The translations under genes were made by a program, and so were the position numbers. DNA of 64,000 bases from Nitrosopumilaceae archaeon (lineage in GTDB: Archaea > Thermoproteota > Nitrososphaeria > Nitrososphaerales > Nitrosopumilaceae): contig JANQNN010000044.1 in NCBI GenBank assembly GCA_028279545.1, positions 1 through 64,000 of the forward strand, written 5' to 3'. Below, one piece after another: positions 54,393-61,266 of the stretch; the first letter of the stretch is position 1, and every line of letters starts with the position of its first letter. The notes below the pieces were generated by a model, which was not told where the DNA came from, did not search any database, and worked only from the letters and a program-made list of their open reading frames with translations.

Positions 54393-54412
54393 TCTTAATA
54401 ATCCTTAAATAG
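54393..54412 (+). promoter_or_regulatory. Promoter box of structured RNA 1
   Basis: TCTTAATAATCCTTAAATAG (20 nt). The last eight bases are a TATA box 28 nt before the RNA element's closing stem (54433). The matching box at 60026-60045 differs by three bases. The TCTTAATAAT part may bind a regulator. Confidence 0.6.
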
Positions 54413-54432
54413 CTATAGTTATGGGAATAATG

Positions 54433-54499
54433 ATGTCATGTTTCAACGATAAAATACCCGTACCCCGAAACAGGTAAATTCCTAAAGCATGACATTTTT
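54433..54499 (+). ncRNA. Structured RNA element 1 (candidate)
   Basis: Closing stem ATGTCATG (54433-54440) pairs with CATGACAT (54488-54495), 8 bp, followed by a T-run. Inside, TTTC (54441-54444) can pair with GAAA (54467-54470), and AGG/CCT (54472-54474/54481-54483) closes a small loop. A TATA box sits 28 nt before the stem. The 3' strand matches element 2 at 60068-60125 (see findings). No gene follows on this strand before znuA; it overlaps nothing coding but points into the 3' end of nikR, antisense. So it is a leader with early termination, or a free small RNA. Confidence 0.55.
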
Positions 54500-54507
54500 A
54501 AAAATAA

Positions 54508-54891
54508 CTACAAAGCTACAAGCTTTACAGTATCCATTTTCCTGTCAGTAAGAAAGCCCTTGGTTATTGATTGTATCTTTTTAGAATCTCCGTCCAAAAA
54601 AAACATCTCCATACATCTTTCTCCATCTAGCTTATTGTGTAAATGAGTTTTAATCAAGTCCTCAAAGGAATGTTTTATTTTTGCGACTTGGGCGTCAAAC
54701 TCGTCTGCGTGAACCACAATTAATACAGCATTTTGTTTTCCCTTCATTTCCATCTTTTGCTTTTCTTCTGCCACAAATGTCCTGATTCCTGCACGAATTA
54801 TCTCAGATCTTCCCGTGAACCCCATTGAGTCCTGAAGTTTGTCAAGTGAGTTTATCATATCATTGTTCAAGGATATTGAAACGATTGGCAT
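54508..54891 (-). CDS. nikR: NikR-type ribbon-helix-helix nickel-responsive regulator
   Basis: Ribbon-helix-helix DNA-binding domain (IVSISLNNDMINSLDKLQDSMGFTGRSEIIRAGIRTFV) and the C-terminal ACT-like metal domain (NAVLIVVHADEF, then HSFEDLIKTHLHNKLDGERCMEMFFLDGD with the His/Cys nickel ligands). 127 residues, normal. In this island it more likely controls zinc or nickel transport genes. Its 3' end faces structured RNA 1. Confidence 0.9.
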   Translation of the reverse strand: MPIVSISLNNDMINSLDKLQDSMGFTGRSEIIRAGIRTFVAEEKQKMEMKGKQNAVLIVVHADEFDAQVAKIKHSFEDLIKTHLHNKLDGERCMEMFFLDGDSKKIQSITKGFLTDRKMDTVKLVAL

Positions 54892-55018
54892 TGAATGTTA
54901 GATTAATAATTGTTATTTAAATTTAGTCTTGATTTTTAATAATATTAAATAAAACCTAGTGCTGTTAGTTATTAATTTTGACTAAAGTCATATAATTTCT
55001 TATTAAGTTTATATTGTA

Positions 55019-55029
55019 TTATTAATAAT
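55019..55029 (+). promoter_or_regulatory. TTATTAATAAT box upstream of znuA
   Basis: A palindromic TTATTAATAAT 24 nt before the znuA start (TTG at 55053), adjacent to AAGTGAT (55041-55047), a Shine-Dalgarno-like sequence. A candidate operator for NikR, DtxR or another metal regulator. Confidence 0.5.
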
Positions 55030-55052
55030 CATTTAAAGAAAAGTGATCCGAA

Positions 55053-56369
55053 TTGAATAAGACATCATCAGCTGCTATAATAGGTGGAGGAGTTGCTGCA
55101 GTTATTGCTATTGTTTTTGCAGTTGTAATGTTCTCTGGAATGTCCGAGAGCCAAGAACCTATTGACAATTTAGTTGAGGAGAATAATGAAAATAATGTTG
55201 TAACGCAAGAAAGTAAGATACGTGTACTAGCTACATTTTATCCATATTATGAATTTGCAAGAAATGTAGCTGGGGATTCGGCAACAGTAGAGCAATACAT
55301 GCCATCAGGAGTAGAAGCACATGATTGGGAGCCAAGACCTCAAGAAATCCAATCGTTGAAGGATGCGGATGTTTTAGTGTATAACGGATTAGGAATGGAA
55401 CCTTATATTGATAACATGATTGATTCAGGTGAGTTTGACAATGTTTTGTTCCTAAAAGCAGCTGAAGGAGTTGAACTGATAAAACCTGAGGAAGAACACG
55501 ATGATCATGGAGATGAAGAGCACGGTGATTCCCATGCAGAAGAATTTGCAAAAGAAATTGAACACGTCATAGAAGAGTTTGAGCATGGTCACATTGATTC
55601 AGCTAAAGCACAAACCGAAATAGAAGAGATTCTACATGAGCATGAAGGAGACGGACATGATCATGGAAATGAAACTATTGAAAAAATTGAAGCAGTATTA
55701 CATGAGATAGAAGATGGACACATGAGTGCTGAAGAAGGATTCGAAGAGATTCATCATATTGTTTTAGAAATTAAAGAAGAAGAACACGATGATCATGGAG
55801 ATGAAGAAGGGGGGCATCATGGGCATCATCATCACAACTTTGAATTTGATCCTCATATTTGGTTAGATCCAGCATTGGTAAAACAGCAAGTAAACAACAT
55901 CCGAGATGGATTAATTGAAGTAGATCCACAAAACAAAGAAAATTATGAACAAAATGCCTTATCATACAATGAAAAACTAGATGCGCTGGATATGAAAATA
56001 AAGTCATCATTGGCATCATGTGAAAAAGACACCTTTGTTCCATTTCATAATGCATTCACATATCTTGCAGAAAGATATGGCCTCCAAGTAATGTCTCTTG
56101 GCGGTCTAGCTCCTGAAGCGGAGGCTTCTGCTGCCGAGATTGCAGAGTTTGTTGATTTTGTAGAAGAAAATGACATCAAAGTTATCTTTGCAGAAGAACT
56201 GGTTGACCCAAGACTTGCTGAAGTCATTGCAGATGAGGCAGGTGCAGAAGTCATGATATTCAGCCCTCTAGAAGCATTGGCTCCTGAAGAAGTAGGAAAA
56301 AACATAACATACATCGATAAGATGGAACAAAACCTTGATGCCCTAAAGGTTGCCCTTGAATGTCAATGA
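55053..56369 (+). CDS. znuA: Zinc ABC transporter substrate-binding protein with expanded metal-binding loop
   Basis: Extracytoplasmic zinc-binding lipoprotein-like anchor (residues 7-30 hydrophobic) of the ZnuABC importer. The ZnuA fold has IRVLATFYPYYEFARNV, GVEAHDWEP (ligand His90) and later FDPHIWLDPALV, VPFHNAF and IFAEELVDP. Between residues about 146 and 280 is a His/Asp/Glu-rich insertion far longer than in typical ZnuA, containing two EEHDDHGDEE blocks and a repeated helical unit. TTG start. Forms an operon with znuC and znuB. Confidence 0.9.
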   Translation: MNKTSSAAIIGGGVAAVIAIVFAVVMFSGMSESQEPIDNLVEENNENNVVTQESKIRVLATFYPYYEFARNVAGDSATVEQYMPSGVEAHDWEPRPQEIQSLKDADVLVYNGLGMEPYIDNMIDSGEFDNVLFLKAAEGVELIKPEEEHDDHGDEEHGDSHAEEFAKEIEHVIEEFEHGHIDSAKAQTEIEEILHEHEGDGHDHGNETIEKIEAVLHEIEDGHMSAEEGFEEIHHIVLEIKEEEHDDHGDEEGGHHGHHHHNFEFDPHIWLDPALVKQQVNNIRDGLIEVDPQNKENYEQNALSYNEKLDALDMKIKSSLASCEKDTFVPFHNAFTYLAERYGLQVMSLGGLAPEAEASAAEIAEFVDFVEENDIKVIFAEELVDPRLAEVIADEAGAEVMIFSPLEALAPEEVGKNITYIDKMEQNLDALKVALECQ

Positions 56370-57172
56370 CATGTGTCCTTGAAGTAGAAGATCTTAGTGT
56401 TAGTTTTAATGGCCATCTTGCAGTAGATAATATCAGCCTTAAAGTAAATGAAGGAGATATACTTGGACTTATTGGACCAAACGGTTCTGGCAAGACCACA
56501 TTGTTCAGAGCAATTTTGGGACTGCAGCCACATTCTGGAAAAGTAAGGATGTTTGGATATGAGGGTTCAAAGCTCCGTACGTTAATACCACTAATCGGAT
56601 ACGTCCCACAAAGGGTATCTTTTGAGCCAAACTTTCCTGCAACCGTGTATGACATTGTTTCAATGGGAATTATATCAAACAAAAAGATAGTCAAGGGAGA
56701 CAAACTAATTCAACAATGTGGATGTTGCTGGAACATGATATACAAGAACATCGAAAACAAAGATGATAAAATTACTGAAGCTCTAAAAACCGTAGGACTA
56801 GAACATCTAAGAAACAGAAGAATTGGCCAACTTTCCGGAGGAGAATTGCGCCGAGTCTTTATTGCAAGATGCCTTGTAAAGGATCCTTTGCTTTTAATTT
56901 TAGATGAGCCGGCAACCAGTGTTGATGTTGAATCATCAAACAAATTTTATCAAGCAATAAAAAAGATAAACGAAGAAAACAAAATCACGATAATGTGGTC
57001 ATCACACGACATTGAGGCAGTATCAAAATATGCAACCAAAGTTGCATGTATAAACAAAAAATTATTCTACCATGGTGAAAAAGACAAATTCTTCTCTGAC
57101 AAGGAACTTTTAAAAACATACACAGAATCTTCAATGCAGATGCATATGCATGATCATCACCATACTCATTGA
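56360..57172 (+). CDS. znuC: Zinc ABC transporter ATP-binding protein
   Basis: ATPase: Walker A GPNGSGKTT at 39-47, Q-loop VPQRVSFEP, LSGGELRRV at 158-166, Walker B LLLILDEPATS and H-loop WSSHD. Odd features: a Cys cluster CGCC around residues 120-123 in the helical domain, and a His-rich tail (MQMHMHDHHHTH) that may sense or buffer zinc. An ATG at 56366 would overlap znuA by ATGA and is an equally good start. Confidence 0.92.
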   Translation: MSMTCVLEVEDLSVSFNGHLAVDNISLKVNEGDILGLIGPNGSGKTTLFRAILGLQPHSGKVRMFGYEGSKLRTLIPLIGYVPQRVSFEPNFPATVYDIVSMGIISNKKIVKGDKLIQQCGCCWNMIYKNIENKDDKITEALKTVGLEHLRNRRIGQLSGGELRRVFIARCLVKDPLLLILDEPATSVDVESSNKFYQAIKKINEENKITIMWSSHDIEAVSKYATKVACINKKLFYHGEKDKFFSDKELLKTYTESSMQMHMHDHHHTH

Positions 57173-57187
57173 ATTAGGAAATACACA

Positions 57188-58039
57188 ATGGTTCTTGAAG
57201 CTCTAACTTATGGATTTGTACAAAAGGCATTAATTTCAGGAATTGCAGTTGCCATAATCTGCTCGTTTATGGGAACCTTTCTTGTTTTGAGACGGTACGC
57301 TTTGTTTGGTGACGGAATAGCTCATGTAGCATTTGGAGGCGTAGCAGTTGGTTTGTTTTTTGGAGTGTTTCCACTATGGAGTGCATTTGTTGTTTCTATA
57401 GGTGGAGCGCTAGGATTACAAAAACTAAGACAGAGCACCAAAATATCTGGAGATGCGGCTGTTGCAGTTGTTCTGGTTTCAGGTTTGGCAGTAGGGGTTA
57501 TTTTGGTTAGTTCTTCAGGAGGTTTTTCAGTGGACCTGTTTAGCTTTTTGTTTGGAAGCATTTTGCTGATTAGTAACGAAGACATGATAATGATTCTTGG
57601 AATCAGCGCAGGTATTATTGCCACACTTGTTTTGTTACAAAAACAATTTTTTCAGCTTACATTTGATGAGGAACAAGCCAAACTTGCAGGACTGCCAGTT
57701 ACTATGTTAAACTATGCCTTTGTAGTACTTGCTTCAATAACTGTAGTAACGTCAATGAGACTGGTTGGAATCTTGCTAATCTCTGCCCTCATTGTTTTGC
57801 CAAACATTACTGCGATGATGTTTGGAGTAGGATTCAAAAAAACACTTGGAATTTCCATGTTAATTTCAGCTTCATCTGTCGTATGTGGTATCCTTTTGTC
57901 TTATTATTACAATATCGCACCATCAGGTACCATAGTGGTAGTTGCAGTTTTCATTCTCCTAGGAGTGCTTGCGGCCAAATCTGCAGGATTGATTTCAAAA
58001 ATAGAAATGAAGAAACATTCTCAATTATCACACAGTTAA
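57188..58039 (+). CDS. znuB: Zinc ABC transporter membrane protein
   Basis: 283-residue permease with eight or so membrane helices. Family motifs include MGTFLVLRRYALFGDGIAHVAFGGVAVG (the conserved Asp-Gly/His cluster), VDLFSFLFGSIL, DEEQAKLAGLP (EAA-like loop) and MRLVGILLISALIVLP. Follows znuC by 15 nt. Completes the zinc importer. Confidence 0.92.
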   Translation: MVLEALTYGFVQKALISGIAVAIICSFMGTFLVLRRYALFGDGIAHVAFGGVAVGLFFGVFPLWSAFVVSIGGALGLQKLRQSTKISGDAAVAVVLVSGLAVGVILVSSSGGFSVDLFSFLFGSILLISNEDMIMILGISAGIIATLVLLQKQFFQLTFDEEQAKLAGLPVTMLNYAFVVLASITVVTSMRLVGILLISALIVLPNITAMMFGVGFKKTLGISMLISASSVVCGILLSYYYNIAPSGTIVVVAVFILLGVLAAKSAGLISKIEMKKHSQLSHS

Positions 58040-58154
58040 ACCAGACTAAACTATTTTAAAAATATTTTTCGCTTTTATTTTTGCAGTGGTTGAATCATTA
58101 CTAGGAATTCATCAACAAGTAATATCGCCGTACATCAAGTTGTTCCAGAAAAAA

Positions 58155-58997
58155 CTATCGCGCATGAACTAAAGATTCTCTAATTACTGAAATTGAAAAA
58201 TAAATTACTAGTGTTGCTATCCCTAAACCGATAATAACATCAGGCCACATAGAATTGAAAAATCCAACTAGAATTCCTGCTCCAATGACACCAAAATTTC
58301 CAAATAAATCGTTTCTAGAACATGTCCAGGCGGATTTTAAATTAATATTTTCACCTTTATGTCTTGATAATAATATGAAGCATATGATGTTTGCAATTAA
58401 TGCCAAGACTCCAATAAAAGAAATGGTTTCTGCATCTGGGACTGTTGGGTGAGTTACTTTGTTGAATACTTCCCAAAAAACAAATGCCCCAAAGAGGAGC
58501 ATGATTATGCCTTTCATTACAGATGCTTTTGCTTGAATTTTATGGTTTTTAGTGAGAACAAACAAAGTTAATCCGTATACAAATGCATCTCCAAACATAT
58601 CAAAAGAATCAGCAATTAATGCGCTGGAATTGGCAATTAATCCGCTTATTAATTCCACAACAAACATTCCAGCATTGATAAAAAATACTGCATAAAGTAC
58701 CGGTTTTAATTTTTTAATAACATTTTTTGAAAGGTAAGGTACAGTGTTACAACAATCAAAGCTGATTTTTTTATCAGATTGTTTGTTATCCTCACAAGTT
58801 CCTTCCTCACAACATTTATCGTCTTTGATTGTCAACTCTGAATTTGTCTTGACTTGGTTTTGGTTTTTGTAAGATTCTTTGTGAACTGAGGGGCAGCAAC
58901 ATTCAGTATTCTTGGTACAAATTGTGCAAAGTGTATAATCTCTAATTGTATTACAATGCTGTGGAATACATAAACACTCAAAACATTTTGAATTCAC
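58155..58997 (-). CDS. Cation diffusion facilitator with Cys-rich N-terminal domain
   Basis: Residues 85-280 are a CDF-type exporter with six membrane helices and metal-site segments ALIADSFDMFGDAFVYG and SRNDLFGNFGVIGAGILVGF. In place of the usual short N-terminus, the first 83 residues hold 14 cysteines (KCFECLCIPQHC, TLCTIC, ECCCPS, DKCCEEGTC, FDCCN), as in a metallothionein or zinc-finger domain. It may load metal onto the transporter or act as a sensor. GTG start at 58997. Opposite the zinc importer, so it balances zinc. Confidence 0.85.
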   Translation of the reverse strand: MNSKCFECLCIPQHCNTIRDYTLCTICTKNTECCCPSVHKESYKNQNQVKTNSELTIKDDKCCEEGTCEDNKQSDKKISFDCCNTVPYLSKNVIKKLKPVLYAVFFINAGMFVVELISGLIANSSALIADSFDMFGDAFVYGLTLFVLTKNHKIQAKASVMKGIIMLLFGAFVFWEVFNKVTHPTVPDAETISFIGVLALIANIICFILLSRHKGENINLKSAWTCSRNDLFGNFGVIGAGILVGFFNSMWPDVIIGLGIATLVIYFSISVIRESLVHAR

Positions 58998-59148
58998 AAT
59001 GCAAAAAAATGGTAATCTTGATATAAAAAATTTAGAATTTAGTTAAAAAAAAATTAAAATTATTACAATAAACATTAGATATTTAAAAAATTTCATATAG
59101 GTTATTAATAATTTAAAATTTATTAATAAATAATTAAAAATTGTATAC

Positions 59149-59304
59149 ATGGAAAACTTGCTTGAAAAAATTTTAGACTATGAAGGTACTTTGTCATTTT
59201 CAATAATAGAATTTTCTAAAAAACACAATAATGAAAATACAACATTAAACTTTGAGAAAAAAACTCCTGGTATCGATAAAAAATTTTTGAGGTTATTTTT
59301 TTGA
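59149..59304 (+). CDS. Small protein, 51 residues, unknown
   Basis: MENLLEKILDYEGTLSFSIIEFSK followed by a Lys-rich tail. Its stop overlaps the TTG of the next gene by 4 nt (TTGA), which supports translation. A TTATTAATAAT box (59102-59112) lies 37 nt upstream. Not recognised. Confidence 0.45.
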   Translation: MENLLEKILDYEGTLSFSIIEFSKKHNNENTTLNFEKKTPGIDKKFLRLFF

Positions 59305-59537
59305 CATCTCACATACCACGACCTGGAGATTGGGAGATTCTTGGAATAATCAATAATCATTTAACATGGCTTGCTATTAAACCAGAGGCCCAAGTGTTTG
59401 TATTTGGATGTCACAAGCATCTTGAAACATATCATTTTGAAAAAGGAGCAAGGATTTCAATAAGGTCTGGCGAAAATGGACAAGAACTGCATGTAAAACC
59501 TGAAAAAGCACTTACAAAGAGGACGGCTGCAGCATAA
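59301..59537 (+). CDS. Small conserved protein, 78 residues, unknown
   Basis: TTG start within the TTGA overlap of the preceding gene. RPGDWEILGIINNHLTWLAI then VFVFGCHKHLETYHFEKGARISIRSGENGQELHVKPE is beta-rich with a Cys-x-His-x-His set that could bind metal. Not recognised. Confidence 0.55.
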   Translation: MTSHIPRPGDWEILGIINNHLTWLAIKPEAQVFVFGCHKHLETYHFEKGARISIRSGENGQELHVKPEKALTKRTAAA

Positions 59538-59773
59538 TGCCTTATCCAATATAAGACAGTCAAATGATTGCATTTTTGAATTTATTGATAAACAATAGAG
59601 TTCTCCCAAACAGTTGCAGTTAAGCCATACATTCCCATACCAATAGGATATGTTTCACGTTATTCACTCTTGTCTACGATCATAATTTACTAGCTAAAGT
59701 AAAAATCAGCTTTAATGGACATCTCAAACCCTATAGCAAAATATTGGGTTTAAGTAAGAAGAAAAAAGTGCTT

Positions 59774-59953
59774 TTATTTTGATGAAAATTGTTCTGCATC
59801 TTTAGGACTGATTATCCTAAAAAGAGAAATTCCTGTTTCCATACTCTTACCCTTCAGTGCTTTTTTCCCATTTTTCAGTGTTACAAGTTTAGGATCTACT
59901 AACTTGACTTTTTTTCTTGCCTTTACATCATATGCGATCCATTCTTTTTCCAT
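59774..59953 (-). CDS. Cys-less DUF5679-like protein, paralogue 3 (closest to family consensus)
   Basis: 59 residues: EWIAYDVKARKKVKLVDP, VTLKNGKKALKGKS, TGISLFRII. It keeps the DPxxVTLKNGxxALKG core of the DUF5679 zinc-ribbon family but has Asp, Ala, Ser and Thr where the zinc cysteines should be. Nearly identical in pattern to 31254. ATG at 59953. Confidence 0.7.
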   Translation of the reverse strand: MEKEWIAYDVKARKKVKLVDPKLVTLKNGKKALKGKSMETGISLFRIISPKDAEQFSSK

Positions 59954-60025
59954 AATTGTAATTTGTACCTAAATATATTAAAATATTGCACAATAAATAT
60001 TAACAATTATTAAAAATATATTGAA

Positions 60026-60045
60026 TCTTAATAATAGATAAATAG
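60026..60045 (+). promoter_or_regulatory. Promoter box of structured RNA 2
   Basis: TCTTAATAATAGATAAATAG (20 nt), matching the box before element 1 with three differences. The TAAATAG TATA-like part lies 23-30 nt before the RNA closing stem. Confidence 0.6.
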
Positions 60046-60067
60046 TCCATTGTATTATAGAGATTAT

Positions 60068-60125
60068 AATGCCACGACTCTACGGCGAACAGCCCTGACA
60101 CAGGCAACCTCTAGGGCATGGCATT
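60068..60125 (+). ncRNA. Structured RNA element 2 (candidate leader of the gene at 60146)
   Basis: Closing stem AATGCCA (60068-60074) pairs with TGGCATT (60119-60125), 7 bp. Inside, GCCC (60092-60095) pairs with GGGC (60114-60117), and AGG/CCT (60102-60104/60108-60110) closes a CAA loop. The 3' strand ACAGGCAA...CTAGGGCATGGCAT matches element 1 position by position with a compensatory T-A to C-G change in the closing stem. Followed by GGTGA (60135-60139) and the ATG of the downstream gene at 60146, so it lies in a 5' leader. Confidence 0.65.
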
Positions 60126-60145
60126 AGGTAATTTGGTGAAGCAAC

Positions 60146-60556
60146 ATGGATGAAAAATCAAGATATCACGTCTATAAATTAGAGCGAGAAAAAGACCTCT
60201 TTTTTAGTTCATTAAGCTATTCAGGAACAGGAACTGCAACCATTTATCAAATTGAAAATTCAGACTATTTTTATTCTGTATATTATTTTTCAGATGGGAA
60301 TCTTACAGATGTTAACATCTATTATGTTAGAAGTAAAGCATTACAAGAAATAATAGCACATAAAGGCAATCTTATAAAATTTGAACCAGGTACTGGGCAA
60401 TGGTCACATTATCACGGTGAGCTAAAAGATATCTATGGATGGTTGTTTGTTCTAAGAATTTTATTTGCATCTTCAAAAGAAATTCAAGAGATTTACAAGC
60501 TTGAGCATGATTTTGAGAGAGGTTATAGAATTAAACAAACTGCTATGACGGAATAA
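60146..60556 (+). CDS. Uncharacterised 136-residue protein downstream of structured RNA 2
   Basis: Soluble, mixed alpha/beta protein with no recognised motif (DYFYSVYYFSDGNLTDVNIYY and KFEPGTGQWSHYHGELKDIYGWL are distinctive). GGTGA lies 6 nt before the ATG. Likely co-transcribed with the gene at 60566. As the only gene directly downstream of a candidate riboswitch, it is a key lead to the ligand. Confidence 0.6.
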   Translation: MDEKSRYHVYKLEREKDLFFSSLSYSGTGTATIYQIENSDYFYSVYYFSDGNLTDVNIYYVRSKALQEIIAHKGNLIKFEPGTGQWSHYHGELKDIYGWLFVLRILFASSKEIQEIYKLEHDFERGYRIKQTAMTE

Positions 60557-60565
60557 GGATAAGTC

Positions 60566-60778
60566 ATGTCTGAAAATAAAAATACATTGTATTTTGATCA
60601 TGAAGGGGATTTTGAGATTTCAGTTGACAATGGACTATTATTTGTGGATATGAATTCAATTCAAAAAATAGTATTTACAGATCACACAAATATGATACGA
60701 TACACATTCTCAAAATTTAGAACTGAAATGATAGACGATATTTGTAAGCTTGATCAATCTGAATTACAAAACAACTAG
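60566..60778 (+). CDS. Small protein, 70 residues, unknown
   Basis: Acidic alpha/beta protein (LYFDHEGDFEISVDNGLLFVD). Follows the 60146 gene by 9 nt; probably the same transcript. Followed by two strong hairpins in the intergenic region. Not recognised. Confidence 0.5.
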   Translation: MSENKNTLYFDHEGDFEISVDNGLLFVDMNSIQKIVFTDHTNMIRYTFSKFRTEMIDDICKLDQSELQNN

Positions 60779-60808
60779 TTTTACTGTGTCCATATTGGTG
60801 AATAATGA

Positions 60809-60835
60809 AAGATTGGGCCAAAGATGCCCAATCTT
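60809..60835 (+). terminator. Hairpin, probable transcript end of the 60146-60566 pair
   Basis: AAGATTGGGC and GCCCAATCTT form a perfect 10-bp stem with a 7-nt loop (CAAAGAT), about 30 nt after the stop at 60778. No T-tract follows, so it may be a processing or protecting stem rather than an intrinsic terminator. Confidence 0.55.
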
Positions 60836-60836
60836 C

Positions 60837-60884
60837 TGGACTATGGTAACTATGGCAGACGACTCGCAGTATACCATTATTCCA
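60837..60884 (+). other. Second hairpin, candidate structured RNA
   Basis: An imperfect 16-bp stem: TGGA/TCCA, ATGGTA/TACCAT and ACT/AGT with small internal loops, closing on AGACGACTC. It directly follows the first hairpin. It could be part of a 3' UTR or an independent small RNA. Confidence 0.45.
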
Positions 60885-61266
60885 TTGAAATATTGTACTT
60901 AAAAGAGATTAGTAGAAATCATCCGTTAGATCTAAATACTATTTTTTAAACCAAAAGCTGTTGGAGCTGTCACCAAAAAACTCATCGTATTTGGTCTTAA
61001 GATCCAATTTTTAATTCCAAAAAAATTTTTCAAATCAAACTAGAATCAAATTAGAAATTATATTTACAATGTTGGTTATTGTAACAAATTTAACAAGACA
61101 ATTTTGGTAAAGTAATCAATTTTTAAAAAATAACAAAGATAATTCTTTAAGCATGATGATAATTAGTTATCTTAATTCCAAGAAATCAAATTTTGACTAA
61201 AATTATTATGTAAATTATTGAAAAAACTAACTTGTTTCCATTAATTCTTTTTTAGTCAGAAAAACT
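60885..61266. other. Intergenic stretch without recognisable gene
   Basis: About 380 AT-rich bases before the secreted protein at 61267. I see only a weak AAGATAA/TTATCTT inverted repeat (61136-61142/61167-61173) and no convincing ORF, tRNA or repeat. Confidence 0.6.

Noticed and set aside
58086-58172. 28-codon GTG-started ORF after znuB
   Set aside because: Overlaps the end of the CDF gene, no Shine-Dalgarno, no convincing composition.
60068-60125. Fluoride-type riboswitch identity for RNA element 2
   Set aside because: A superficial match to GCCCTGA-like segments, but the conserved fluoride core and pseudoknot pattern are absent.
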